A DNA stretch of 64,000 bases from Franzmannia qiaohouensis (GCF_031451695.1 NZ_JARWAM010000011.1:104954-168953), one strand, 5' to 3'; positions 46,720-58,890 are shown, counted from the first letter of the stretch. Notes: generated from the sequence alone by a model not told the origin. Program-made: numbers and translations.

Positions 46720-46736
46720 TGGCATAACCCTTGCGA
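46720..46736 (+). promoter_or_regulatory. Sigma-54 promoter of urtA
   Basis: TGGCATAACCCTTGCGA has the -24 GG and -12 GC separated by exactly 10 bp and matches the TGGCAC-N5-TTGCW consensus at nearly all positions. It lies 126 bp before the urtA start, downstream of three NtrC-type sites. Confidence 0.8.
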
Positions 46737-46861
46737 TATCTCCTGTGCGATAGCCACGCGCGTTACCCGCTGCGGGCTGACGCGACGCTGGACACAACGC
46801 CGCAGCGCGGGCCAGGCGCCCGCGACGGCGTATAACAACCAGGTTCCGCAAGGAGAATCTC

Positions 46862-48202
46862 GTGAACGCACCCAAGGCATCCTTTACTCCCCGTCGTCTC
46901 ATCGCCGCCATGCTGGCCGCTGGCACCCTGACCGGTGCCGGCCAGGCGCTGGCCGACGATCCGATCAAGGTCGGTATCCTTCACTCGCTGTCGGGCACCA
47001 TGGCGATCAGCGAGACGGTGCTCAAGGACACCGTCGAAATGCTCATCGAGCAGCAAAACGAGCAGGGTGGCCTGCTGGGGCGTGAGCTCGAGGCAGTGGT
47101 GGTCGATCCCGCCTCCAACTGGCCGCTGTTCGCCGAGCGCGCTCGCGAACTGCTCGAGCAGCACGAGGTCGACGTGGTCTTCGGTAACTGGACGTCGGTG
47201 TCGCGCAAGGCGGTGCTGCCGGTTTTCGAAGAGCTCAACGGCCTGCTCTTCTACCCGGTGCAGTATGAAGGCGAAGAGTCCTCCGAGAACGTCTTCTACA
47301 CCGGTGCGGCGCCCAACCAGCAGGCGATTCCGGCGGTGGAGTACCTGATCAACGAGGTTGGCATCGAGCGCTTTGCACTGATCGGCACCGATTATGTCTA
47401 CCCGCGCACCACCAACCGCATCCTCGAAGCTTTCCTCAAGGAAGAGCACGGCGTGGCCGACGAGGACATCATGATCGAGTACACCCCGTTCGGGCACTCC
47501 GACTGGCAGAACATCGTCAGTGAGATTCGTCGCTTCGGCGAAGAGGGCAAGCGCACCGCGGTGGTCTCGACCATCAACGGCGACGCCAACGTGCCGTTCT
47601 ACCGCGAGCTGGGCAACCAGGGCATCGACGCCGCCGATATTCCGGTCATCGCCTTCTCGGTGGGTGAGCAGGAGCTGTCCGGCATCGATACCGGCCCGCT
47701 GGTCGGCCATCTGGCCGCCTGGAACTACTTCATGAGCGTCGATACCGACGAGAACTACGACTTCATCGACGCCTGGATCGACTACACGGGCGACGAAGAG
47801 GCCGTCACCAACGACCCCATGGAAGCCCACTATATCGGCTTCAACATGTGGGCCGAGGCGGTGCGCAAGGCCGGCACCACCGACCCGGATGCCATCAAGG
47901 ACGCGATCATCGGCGTGGCGGTGCCCAACCTTACCGGCGGCTATGCGGCGATGATGCCCAACCACCACATCACCAAGCCGGTGCTGATTGGCGAGGTGCA
48001 GGACAACGGCCAGTTCGACATCGTCTGGCAGACCCCGTCCACCGTGGCCGGCGACGCCTGGTCGGACTTCCTGCCGGGTTCGCGCGACCTGATGGCCGAC
48101 TGGCAGGCGCCGATGCGCTGCGGCAACTACAACGTTGCCACCGGCTCCTGTGGCGGCAGCACCGCGGCCGAAGAAGCCGAAGAAGCGCTCGCCGAAGAGT
48201 GA
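46862..48202 (+). CDS. urtA: Urea ABC transporter substrate-binding protein
   Basis: A 446-residue periplasmic binding protein starting with GTG after AAGGAG. It has a signal peptide ending near ALA-DDP and the UrtA core KVGILHSLSGTMAISE with long conserved stretches (GNWTSVSRKAVLPVFEE). It binds urea or short-chain amides. It heads urtABCDE. The acidic C-terminal tail (AAEEAEEALAEE) fits a halophile's periplasmic protein. Confidence 0.95.
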   Translation: MNAPKASFTPRRLIAAMLAAGTLTGAGQALADDPIKVGILHSLSGTMAISETVLKDTVEMLIEQQNEQGGLLGRELEAVVVDPASNWPLFAERARELLEQHEVDVVFGNWTSVSRKAVLPVFEELNGLLFYPVQYEGEESSENVFYTGAAPNQQAIPAVEYLINEVGIERFALIGTDYVYPRTTNRILEAFLKEEHGVADEDIMIEYTPFGHSDWQNIVSEIRRFGEEGKRTAVVSTINGDANVPFYRELGNQGIDAADIPVIAFSVGEQELSGIDTGPLVGHLAAWNYFMSVDTDENYDFIDAWIDYTGDEEAVTNDPMEAHYIGFNMWAEAVRKAGTTDPDAIKDAIIGVAVPNLTGGYAAMMPNHHITKPVLIGEVQDNGQFDIVWQTPSTVAGDAWSDFLPGSRDLMADWQAPMRCGNYNVATGSCGGSTAAEEAEEALAEE

Positions 48203-48287
48203 TAGTACCTAGCTCCGCCGCCGCACGGCGGCGGAGCGCACGCCTGCTCGACCTATTCTGCTACTCCCTACCGCAAAGGAAGAACCC

Positions 48288-49883
48288 ATGAGGAGTCTCC
48301 TTTTATTTTGGCTGCTAGTGCTGTTGGTCATGCCGCTGACCGCGAACGCGCAGACCTCGGCAGACGACGAGGCGGCCATCGAACTGCTGGAAGCGCTGGA
48401 CGTCGACAGCTTTCCCGCCAAGGGCGAGGCCATCAATGCCATCGTCGCCAGTGACGATGAGCGAGCCCGCGCCTGGCTGCAGGCGCTGCTCGACGGACGC
48501 CTGCAGCGCGCCGACGACGGCCGCTTCGTGGTGGTACTCGACAACACGGGCCGCGACTGGCCGGTGGAAGACGCCCTGAGCGGCGAGGCCCTGGGCGAGA
48601 TGTCGCGTCGCGACCTCGACCGTATCGGTATCAACAATGCGCTGCGCAATCAGCTGCGCAGCGTGATCGCGGTGGTCGATCTCTACTCTCCCAACCTCGA
48701 CCGGCGGCGCACCTCCGCTGAGCGGCTGCTGGGCGAGGTGGATGAGGAGCTCGCCGAGCCCATCGAAGCGCTGATCGAAGAGGAGGAGGATGCGCGAGTC
48801 CGCCAGCGCCTGACCCTGGCGCTGGCCATTCATCGCCTGGAGCAGGGCGATATCCTGGCCATCGAGCACCTCGACGGCAGCCTGCATCCGCGGGTGCGGG
48901 TGGCGCTCAACCAGGCCACCAACAGCGATGATGAAGAGATCGCCGCGGCTGCCGCCACGGCGCTGGGTAACATCGAGCAGAACCTGCGCCTCAATCGCGC
49001 CGCCGAAACCCTCTACTTCGGCCTCTCGATGGGCTCGGTGCTGGTATTGGCGGCCATCGGCCTGGCCATCACCTTCGGCGTGATGGGGGTGATCAACATG
49101 GCCCACGGCGAGTTGATCATGCTCGGCGCCTATACCACCTGGGCGATGCAGCAGCTGATTCCCGGGCAGCCGGGGCTGGCGCTGATTCTATCGATACCCG
49201 CCGGGTTCATGGTCGCGGCCCTGGCCGGCATTGCCATCGAGCGCGGCGTGATCCAGTTCCTCAAGGGGCGCCCGCTGGAGACACTGCTGGCGACCTTCGG
49301 CGTCAGCCTGATTCTCCAGCAGCTGGTGCGCACCGCGATCTCTCCCCAGAACCGCACCGTGGTTAGCCCGGAGTGGTTGAGCGGCTCGCTAGTGGTCAAC
49401 GACGCCTTGTCGCTGACCCTCAACCGCATGTATGTGATCGGCTTTGCCCTGGTGGTATTCGCCGCCCTGATGCTGGTGATGCGCCGCACCCGGCTTGGCC
49501 TGGAGGTGCGCGCGGTGACCCAGAACCGTGCCATGGCGCGTTCCATGGGCATTCGCGCGACCCGCGTCGACATTCTCACCTTCGGCCTGGGGTCGGGCGT
49601 TGCCGGCCTCGCCGGGGTGGCGCTGTCGCAGCTCACCAACGTCGGCCCCAACCTGGGCCAGAACTACATCATCGACTCCTTCATGGTGGTGGTGTTCGGT
49701 GGCGTGGGTAACCTCTGGGGCACCCTGGTCGCTGGCCTGTCGCTGGGGGTGATCAACCAGGTGCTGGAGCCCTGGGCGGGCGCCGTACTGGCCAAGATCA
49801 TAATGCTGGTGTTCATCATCCTGTTCATTCAGAAACGCCCCCGCGGACTCTTTCCGCAAAAGGGCCGCGCGGCGGAGGGCTGA
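48288..49883 (+). CDS. urtB: Urea ABC transporter permease
   Basis: A 531-residue protein: signal-like N-terminus, a helical HEAT-like extension of about 230 residues (as in proteobacterial UrtB), then a LivH-type permease core with GVMGVINMAHGELIMLGAY and LEVRAVTQNRAMARSMGI. It forms the channel with UrtC. It is 85 bp downstream of urtA. Confidence 0.94.
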   Translation: MRSLLLFWLLVLLVMPLTANAQTSADDEAAIELLEALDVDSFPAKGEAINAIVASDDERARAWLQALLDGRLQRADDGRFVVVLDNTGRDWPVEDALSGEALGEMSRRDLDRIGINNALRNQLRSVIAVVDLYSPNLDRRRTSAERLLGEVDEELAEPIEALIEEEEDARVRQRLTLALAIHRLEQGDILAIEHLDGSLHPRVRVALNQATNSDDEEIAAAAATALGNIEQNLRLNRAAETLYFGLSMGSVLVLAAIGLAITFGVMGVINMAHGELIMLGAYTTWAMQQLIPGQPGLALILSIPAGFMVAALAGIAIERGVIQFLKGRPLETLLATFGVSLILQQLVRTAISPQNRTVVSPEWLSGSLVVNDALSLTLNRMYVIGFALVVFAALMLVMRRTRLGLEVRAVTQNRAMARSMGIRATRVDILTFGLGSGVAGLAGVALSQLTNVGPNLGQNYIIDSFMVVVFGGVGNLWGTLVAGLSLGVINQVLEPWAGAVLAKIIMLVFIILFIQKRPRGLFPQKGRAAEG

Positions 49884-49888
49884 TCGCG

Positions 49889-51012
49889 ATGTGGTTAATG
49901 CAACCGTTCAATGAGCGTTCGACCCAGCTATTCATCGGCGTACTGCTGGCGGCGATGACCCTGGTCACGCTGCTGCACGTGGTGGTGCCGGCGGGGCATC
50001 CGCTCCACGTCAACGCCTACACCGTCAACCTGTTCGGCAAGTACCTCAGCTATGCGCTGCTGGCCGTGGCGGTTGACCTGGTGTGGGGCTACCTGGGGAT
50101 TCTCAGCCTCGGCCACGGCGCCTTCTTCGCCATCGGCGGCTATGCCATGGGCATGTATCTGATGCGCCAGATCGGCGACCGAGGCACCTACGGTGACCCG
50201 GTACTGCCCGATTTCATGGTGTTCCTGAGCTGGGAGTCGCTGCCCTGGTACTGGCTAGGCTTCGACATGGCCTGGTTCGCCTTCCTGATGGTGCTGCTGG
50301 CACCCGGTGCGCTGGCGCTGGTGTTTGGCTTCCTGGCGTTCCGTTCGCGGGTCACCGGGGTCTATCTGTCGATCATCACCCAGGCGCTGACCTTCGCCCT
50401 GATGCTGGCCTTCTATCGCAACGAGATGGGCTTCGGCGGCAGCGACGGCCTCACCGACTTCCGCGACATCCTTGGCTTCAACCTGCGCAGCAACGAGACC
50501 CGCCTGGGCCTGTTCCTGGCCACCGGGGTGGCGCTGGGTGCCGGCTACCTGCTGTGTCGCGCCATCGTCGGCAGCAAGCTGGGCCGGGTCTGCGTGGCAA
50601 CTCGCGACGCCGAGGCGCGCACCCGCTTCCTCGGCTACCGGGTCGAGCGCTTCCAGCTGTTCGTGTTCGTGGTCTCGGCAATGCTTGCCGGGCTTGCCGG
50701 CGCGCTCTACGTGCCCCAGGTGGGCATCATCAACCCCAGCGAGTTCTCGCCGATCTTCTCCATCGAGATCGTGCTGTGGGTCGCGCTGGGCGGCCGTGCC
50801 ACGCTGTACGGCGCGGTGATCGGCGCCATCCTGGTCAACTACGCCAAGACGGTATTCACCGGCGTCATGCCCGACGCCTGGCTGTTCGCCCTCGGCGCGA
50901 TGTTCGTGCTGGTCACGGTGTTCCTGCCCAAGGGCGTGGCCGGACTGTTCGCCTACCGACTCAAACGGCGTCGCGACCATAGCGATGCTACCCCCGGCCA
51001 GGAGGTGACCTC

Positions 51013-51016
<4 letters not shown>
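49889..51016 (+). CDS. urtC: Urea ABC transporter permease
   Basis: A 375-residue LivM-type permease with VDLVWGYLGILSLGHGAFFAI and the internal ATPase-coupling loop GRVCVATRDAEARTRFLGY. It pairs with UrtB. It begins 5 bp after urtB and overlaps urtD by 4 bp (ATGA). Confidence 0.94.
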
Positions 51017-51845
<829 letters not shown>

Positions 51846-51846
<1 letters not shown>

Positions 51847-52544
51847 TGCTCAAGGTCGACAAGCTCAATCAGTACTACGGCGAGAGCCATACCCTGTGGG
51901 ACCTGAGCCTCGAGGTGCCGGCCGGTGAGTGCACCTGCGTGATGGGCCGCAACGGGGTGGGCAAGACCACCCTGCTCAAGTGCGTGATGGGCGAGGAGCG
52001 GGTGGCCGACGGCAGCTTGCGCTTCGCCGATGACATTGAGCTGACCCGCAAGCGGATCGAGGAGCGCTCGCGGCTGGGCATCGGCTACGTGCCACAGGGG
52101 CGGCAGATCTTTCCGCTGCTGACCGTGGAGGAGAACCTGCGCACCGGCCTCGCCGCGCGCAGCGACGGCAAGCGCAGCATTCCCGAACGCATCTATGAGC
52201 TGTTCCCGGTGCTCAAGGAGATGCGTCACCGCCGCGGCGGCGATCTCTCCGGCGGCCAGCAGCAGCAGCTGGCCATCGGCCGGGCGCTGGTCATCGAGCC
52301 AAGGATGTTGATCCTCGATGAGCCGGGGGAGGGCATTCAGCCCAATATCGTCGCCCAGATCGGCGAGGTGATCCGCACCCTGATCGATGAGGACGGTCTG
52401 ACCGTGCTGCTGGTGGAGCAGAAGCTGCCCTTCGCCCGCAAGTACGCCGACCGCTTCGTGATCATGGATCGCGGCCGCCACGTGGCCAAGGGGCCCATCG
52501 CCGAACTCTCCGACGCGCTGATCAAGCAGCATCTGACGGTCTAG
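51846..52544 (+). CDS. urtE: Urea ABC transporter ATPase
   Basis: A 232-residue LivF-type ATPase: Walker A GRNGVGKTT, signature LSGGQQQQLAIGRAL, Walker B MLILDEPGEGIQPN. It is the second nucleotide-binding subunit of the urea transporter. Its start codon overlaps the urtD stop (TGATG). A strong terminator follows. Confidence 0.95.
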
Positions 52545-52568
52545 GTTCGGCAGCGCCCAGCCAAGGAC

Positions 52569-52600
52569 GCCCGCCGCGGTCACGCCGCGGCGGGCTTTTT
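52569..52600 (+). terminator. Intrinsic terminator of urtABCDE
   Basis: Perfect 11-bp arms GCCCGCCGCGG / CCGCGGCGGGC with a TCACG loop and five T residues, 25 bp after urtE. Confidence 0.92.
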
Positions 52601-52677
52601 GCCCCTTGGTGGTGCGTGACGCCGCATGGCGCACTAACTAGGTGCAAGAATCTTTCGGTGCGGCGCTCCTGTGGTGC
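52601..52677. promoter_or_regulatory. Three NtrC-type sites upstream of ureD
   Basis: Sites 52601-52615 (GCCC-N7-GTGC, one mismatch), 52631-52645 (GCAC-N7-GTGC, perfect) and 52663-52677 (GCGC-N7-GTGC, one mismatch). Centres lie about 172, 142 and 110 bp before the predicted start of the sigma-54 promoter at 52754, nearly the same layout as for urtA. Confidence 0.7.
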
Positions 52678-52753
52678 ATCAGGGACGCGGTAACGCTCTT
52701 GTATACACTCTAGTGGGTTGTTTTCCCTGGGCGAAAGTGGCTTTTCACCAAAA

Positions 52754-52769
52754 TGGTACGTTGCTTGCA
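52754..52769 (+). promoter_or_regulatory. Sigma-54 promoter of ureD
   Basis: TGGTACGTTGCTTGCA has -24 GG and -12 GC separated by 10 bp and matches the consensus except for one base in the -24 element. It lies 42 bp before the ureD ATG. Confidence 0.75.
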
Positions 52770-52810
52770 GCATACTGCGTATCGCTCACCCATTTGATGG
52801 AACCCGCTAG

Positions 52811-53704
52811 ATGACGGCTATCCCGCACGCCCTGCCAACGGCTCCCGACTCGGGGCATCGCTTCGATGCCGAGCGTCACTGGGCGGCCTCGCTGGCGCTG
52901 GGGTTCGAGCGCCGCGACGGGGTCACCCGTATGGTGCAGGCGCGCCATCAAGGCCCGCTACGCGTACAGCGACCCTTCTATCCGGAAGGTCGCGAGGGAG
53001 CCTGCCACGTCTATCTGCTGCACCCTCCCGGCGGCCTGGTCAGCGGCGATGCGCTGAATATCTCGGCACGCCTGGCGGGCGGCAGTCATGCACTGTTGAC
53101 CACACCGGCCGCCAACAAACTCTACAAGGCCGATAGCCAAGGGGTGGCATGGTGCCAGCAGACCCGGCTTAGCGTCGATGACGGCGCCAGCCTTGAGTGG
53201 CTGCCCCAGGAGACCATCGCCTTCGATGGTTCTCGCGGCGCACAACTGACCGACATAGCCCTGCACGGCAATGCGCGCTGCCTGGGCTGGGAGGTGCTGG
53301 CGCTGGGCCGTCCGGCGAGCGACCTGCCCTATGTCTCCGGCCGCATCGATCAGCGCTTCCGCCTGACCCGGGACGGCAAGCCGCTGTGGCTGGAGCGCCA
53401 GCCCCTGGATCCGCTGCACCGGCGCTTTCGCGGCCGCTGGGGGCAGGGCGGTGCCAGCGTGCAGGCAACGCTGTGGGCGGTAGGGCTGAACGACAGCGAC
53501 GCCGCAGCGGCCATAGAAGTGCTGCGCGAGGCACTGCCGGACAATACCCGCTGGGCAGTCACGTTGCGTCACGGCGTGCTGCTGCTGCGCTACCTCGGTC
53601 ATGAGCGTAACGAGGCCTGGGCGATCTGCCAGCAGGCCTGGGAGCTGCTCAGGCCGGTGCTGCTGCAGCGCCAGGCGCATACGCCACGCATCTGGCTGAC
53701 ATGA
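52811..53704 (+). CDS. ureD: Urease accessory protein UreD
   Basis: A 297-residue UreD/UreH protein with VYLLHPPGGLVSGDALNIS, LLTTPAANKLYKAD and WLPQETIAFDGSRG. It binds apo-urease with UreF and UreG during nickel insertion. It leads the ure cluster but is separated from ureA by a 307-bp repeat region. Confidence 0.94.
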   Translation: MTAIPHALPTAPDSGHRFDAERHWAASLALGFERRDGVTRMVQARHQGPLRVQRPFYPEGREGACHVYLLHPPGGLVSGDALNISARLAGGSHALLTTPAANKLYKADSQGVAWCQQTRLSVDDGASLEWLPQETIAFDGSRGAQLTDIALHGNARCLGWEVLALGRPASDLPYVSGRIDQRFRLTRDGKPLWLERQPLDPLHRRFRGRWGQGGASVQATLWAVGLNDSDAAAAIEVLREALPDNTRWAVTLRHGVLLLRYLGHERNEAWAICQQAWELLRPVLLQRQAHTPRIWLT

Positions 53705-53756
53705 TGACGCAGGCCCAAGGGACATCATCCCGATGGGGGTTGTCTTGCCACGGCCG

Positions 53757-53955
53757 GGCGGCGCTGCGCGCTGCAATCGCGAATGAATTCGCTCCCACAG
53801 GAGAGTGGCGCCAAGGCAAATGTGGGAGTGACTTCAGTCACGATGAGGTTGGGTTGGCCGGCGGCGCTGCGCGCTGCAATCGCGAATGAATTCGCTCCCA
53901 CAGGAGAGTGGCGCCAAGGCAAATGTGGGAGTGACTTCAGTCGCGATGGGGTTGG
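53757..53955. repeat. Two tandem REP-like units between ureD and ureA
   Basis: Two 96-bp units, 53757-53852 and 53860-53955, differ at two positions and repeat with a 103-bp period. Each contains GCGAATGAATTCGC-type and TGTGGGAG motifs typical of REP/BIME elements of pseudomonads and relatives. They fill most of the gap 53705-54011, which has no gene. The complementary strand resembles the repeats at 63686. Confidence 0.85.
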
Positions 53956-54011
53956 CTACCTCGGCAGCGCGAAGCGCTGCCAGCAAACATCAATGATATG
54001 AGGGACGCGCT

Positions 54012-54314
54012 ATGGAACTGACGCCGAGAGACAAGGACAAGCTGCTGCTGTTCTCTGCCGCACAGCTTGCCGAACGCAGGAAGGCCCGTGGTCTCAAGCT
54101 CAACTACCCGGAGGCCGTGGCGCTGATCAGCTTCGAGATCATGGAGGGCGCTCGCGACGGGCGCAGCGTGGCCGAGCTGATGAGCTTCGGCCGCGAGATC
54201 CTCGGCCGTGACGACGTCATGGAGGGCGTGGCCGAGATGGTCGACGAGGTGCAGGTGGAAGCCACCTTCCCCGACGGCACCAAGCTTGTGACCGTCCACA
54301 CCCCAATCGTTTAA
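54012..54314 (+). CDS. ureA: Urease gamma subunit
   Basis: A 100-residue protein with the complete UreA pattern (MELTPRDKDKLLLF, RKARGLKLNYPEAVALIS, VTVHTPI). It is a structural subunit of the (UreABC)3 enzyme. It is followed by a palindromic element before ureB. Confidence 0.97.
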   Translation: MELTPRDKDKLLLFSAAQLAERRKARGLKLNYPEAVALISFEIMEGARDGRSVAELMSFGREILGRDDVMEGVAEMVDEVQVEATFPDGTKLVTVHTPIV

Positions 54315-54431
54315 AACTGGCTGCACTCGGCCATGCTGTGTTGGCTTCACGACAAAAAATGCTCATTTACTAAAGTGAACTCCGCCTTTTTGTCGCTCGC
54401 CGCCTTGCCTGGCCTTCGTTCGCTCAGTTTT
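54313..54431. repeat. 119-bp long imperfect palindrome between ureA and ureB
   Basis: AAAACTG at the left and CAGTTTT at the right close a long hairpin with GACAAAAA / TTTTTGTC inside and TTTACTAAAGTGAA at the centre. The plan and several motifs (GAGCGA, GGAG near the centre) match the element at 44370. Its left end overlaps the ureA stop codon. Confidence 0.65.
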
Positions 54432-54468
54432 AGCTGCCAGCGGTTAATACAGTGATGAGGGAAAGACC

Positions 54469-54908
54469 ATGATTCCCGGTGAGTACCAATTGCAGGATGG
54501 TGAGATCGCGCTCTGCGAAGGGCGCGAACGTATCACCGTCGAGGTCGCCAATACCGGCGACCGGCCGATCCAGATCGGCTCCCACTATCACTTCGCCGAG
54601 GCCAACCCGGCGCTGACCTTCGACCGCGACCGTGCACGGGGCTATCGCCTCGACGTTGCCGCCGGCACGGCGATCCGCTTCGAGCCCGGCCAGACCCGCG
54701 AGGTAACGCTGATTCCCTACGCCGGCACGCGGCATATCTATGGCTTCCGCGGCGATGTCATGGGCGCGCTGCTCTCTACCGCGCCCGAAGCCGCGCGAAA
54801 GGCGCAGAAACCAGCTACCGCGCCCGAAGCCGCGCGAAAGGCGCATAAACCAGCTACCGCGCCCGAAGCCGCGCGGAAGGCGCAGAAACCAGACCAAGGA
54901 GGCCAGTC

Positions 54909-54912
<4 letters not shown>
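54469..54912 (+). CDS. ureB: Urease beta subunit with repeat-encoded C-terminal tail
   Basis: Residues 1-101 are ordinary UreB (MIPGEYQLQDGEIALCEG, NTGDRPIQIGSHYHFAE, RHIYGFRGD). The chain then runs on for about 45 residues made of three 13-residue units of the type TAPEAARKAQKPA, encoded by 39-bp tandem repeats; typical UreB ends near 101-106. The tail is basic and probably disordered. The stop overlaps ureC by 4 bp. Confidence 0.93.
54778..54891 (+). repeat. Three 39-bp tandem repeats inside ureB
   Basis: Units at 54778-54816, 54817-54855 and 54856-54891 (last one shortened by 3 bp) differ at only a few bases. The period is a multiple of three, so the frame is kept and copy number can change without disrupting the protein. 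Confidence 0.92.
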
Positions 54913-56612
<1,700 letters not shown>

Positions 56613-56848
56613 ATCATGGCTGTCACTGACAGCGGCATAGTAAGCCAGCTTGTCATCGCGAAACCTCGCGTGGCCGCTGACATCCCGGGCGAGGCGACGC
56701 GGTCGATCTTCATGGATGAAGATCGAGGAAAGCCGGCACAGGGAGGTGCCGTCTTTCCGACCGCGAGAGCCGGTCCGGGGTGTCAGGGTTTCGGTCACGT
56801 GGTGTTGAGAGAGGGCAAGGCTGGCTTGCCTCGAGGAGTTTTGTACCA

Positions 56849-57376
56849 ATGCTGAAACTGACCGAACGCCTGGGCCCCATCGAGCATGGCCAGGCCAGCG
56901 ACACCCTGACGCTGCCCTTCGAGCCGCGCACCAAGGGCCGGCTCAAGGCGGTGAGCGATAGCGGCCGCGAACTGGGCCTGTTCCTCGACCGCGGCCCAGT
57001 GCTGCGCGCCGGTGACGGCCTGCGCGCCGAGAGCGGTGAGGTGATCCGCGTCGAGGCCGCCGACGAGCCGGTGGTCACCGCCCGTGTCGCCGCCGGGCTG
57101 CCGCTGGCGCGGCTCGCCTATCACCTCGGCAATCGCCACGTGCAGCTGGCGCTGGGCAGCGACGATGCACGGCCCGACCAGGGCTGGGTGCGCTTCCCGC
57201 CAGATCATGTGCTCGAAGAGTTGGCCGAGCTGCTGGGGGCGACCCTCGAGCATCACCAGGCGCCCTTCGACCCCGAGCCCGGCGCCTACCAGCAGACCGG
57301 CGGGCACTCGCATGGTCATTCACATGGCCACTCACATGAACATGGCCACGACCATGATCACCCCCATGCCCACTGA
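56849..57376 (+). CDS. ureE: Urease nickel metallochaperone UreE
   Basis: A 175-residue UreE: N-terminal peptide-binding domain, then the GNRHVQLAL metal-binding segment, and a histidine-rich tail of repeated GHSH units ending HDHDHPHAH. It delivers Ni2+ to urease via UreG. The His tail binds extra nickel in the Klebsiella protein. It overlaps ureF by 11 bp. Confidence 0.95.
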   Translation: MLKLTERLGPIEHGQASDTLTLPFEPRTKGRLKAVSDSGRELGLFLDRGPVLRAGDGLRAESGEVIRVEAADEPVVTARVAAGLPLARLAYHLGNRHVQLALGSDDARPDQGWVRFPPDHVLEELAELLGATLEHHQAPFDPEPGAYQQTGGHSHGHSHGHSHEHGHDHDHPHAH

Positions 57377-58058
57377 GTCGCCGGCACAGGGCGACGACCT
57401 GGCGCTGCTGGGCCTGCTGCAGCTGGTCAGCCCGGCGCTGCCGATCGGTGCCTTCGCCTGGTCGCAAGGCCTGGAGAGCGCCTTCGAGCTGGGCTGGGTG
57501 AGCGACGAGGCGAGCCTCGGTGAATGGCTCGAGGGCGTGCTCGATGATGGCCTGGCACACTGCGAGCTGCCGGCGCTGGCGTGCCTGCACACGGCCTGGC
57601 GTCAGGACGACGCTGATGGCGTGGCGGAGTGGGATGCCTGGCTTGCCGCCAACCGCGAGACCGCCGAGCTGGCCGCCGAAGACAGCCGCCTCGGTGCCTC
57701 GCTGGCGCGGCTGCTGGGCAGCCTCGAGCTGCTCCCCGAACAGCGCCTGCTGCCCGCTGGTGCCGGCTATGTCACGCTGTTCGCCTGGACCGCCCAGGTG
57801 CGTGGGGTGACGCAGCGCCAGGCACTGCTCGGCTTCGCCTGGGCGTGGCTCGAGAACCAGCTGGCAGTGGCCTGCAAGGCGCTGCCGCTGGGGCATACCG
57901 CCGCCCAGCGGCTGGTCGAACGGCTGCGCCCGGCGCTGGTCGAGGCCGTTGATCTGGCCCTGGGCCTGGACGACGACGAACTCGGCCCGGCGCTGCCCGG
58001 CCTGGCGCTGGCCAGCGGCCTGCATGAAACTCAGTATTCCAGACTCTTTAGAAGCTAG
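57366..58058 (+). CDS. ureF: Urease accessory protein UreF
   Basis: A 230-residue helical protein from the ATG at 57366 (57354 is an alternative in-frame ATG; neither has a clear Shine-Dalgarno). Motifs LLQLVSPALPIGAFAWSQGLE and LPLGHTAAQRL are typical. It acts as the GTPase-gating partner of UreG. Translation is probably coupled to ureE. Confidence 0.93.
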   Translation: MPTESPAQGDDLALLGLLQLVSPALPIGAFAWSQGLESAFELGWVSDEASLGEWLEGVLDDGLAHCELPALACLHTAWRQDDADGVAEWDAWLAANRETAELAAEDSRLGASLARLLGSLELLPEQRLLPAGAGYVTLFAWTAQVRGVTQRQALLGFAWAWLENQLAVACKALPLGHTAAQRLVERLRPALVEAVDLALGLDDDELGPALPGLALASGLHETQYSRLFRS

Positions 58059-58068
58059 GAGACGATCC

Positions 58069-58707
<639 letters not shown>

Positions 58708-58716
58708 GTGGAGCAC

Positions 58717-58756
58717 AAAAAAGAGTGCCCTGATCGGCTATTGGCGCGATCAGGGC
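58717..58756 (-). terminator. Intrinsic terminator for the minus-strand cyclase gene
   Basis: GCCCTGATCG / CGATCAGGGC arms (10 bp) read on the minus strand are followed by CTCTTTTTT. It lies 135 bp after the stop of the gene at 58891 and close to the ureG stop on the other strand. Confidence 0.7.
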
Positions 58757-58858
58757 AAGGCAGGGGGTGTGAGCGGCATCCTGGCCGCAACGGGTCATCC
58801 GTGACCCCACGCCCTCACAGTGAACCTCTGGGGTGGCGGTTACCTTAACCCAGGTTAT

Positions 58859-58887
58859 GCGATGCAAATTAGTTGAATTTGCATCGC
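58859..58887. promoter_or_regulatory. Perfect 29-bp dyad next to the cyclase stop codon
   Basis: GCGATGCAAATT-AGTTG-AATTTGCATCGC has 12-bp perfect arms and ends 3 bp before the cyclase stop. It has no T-run. It may be an RNA 3' stabilising hairpin or an operator. A second hairpin, GGGTCA-TCCG-TGACCC, lies near 58794. Confidence 0.5.
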
Positions 58888-58890
58888 CAG

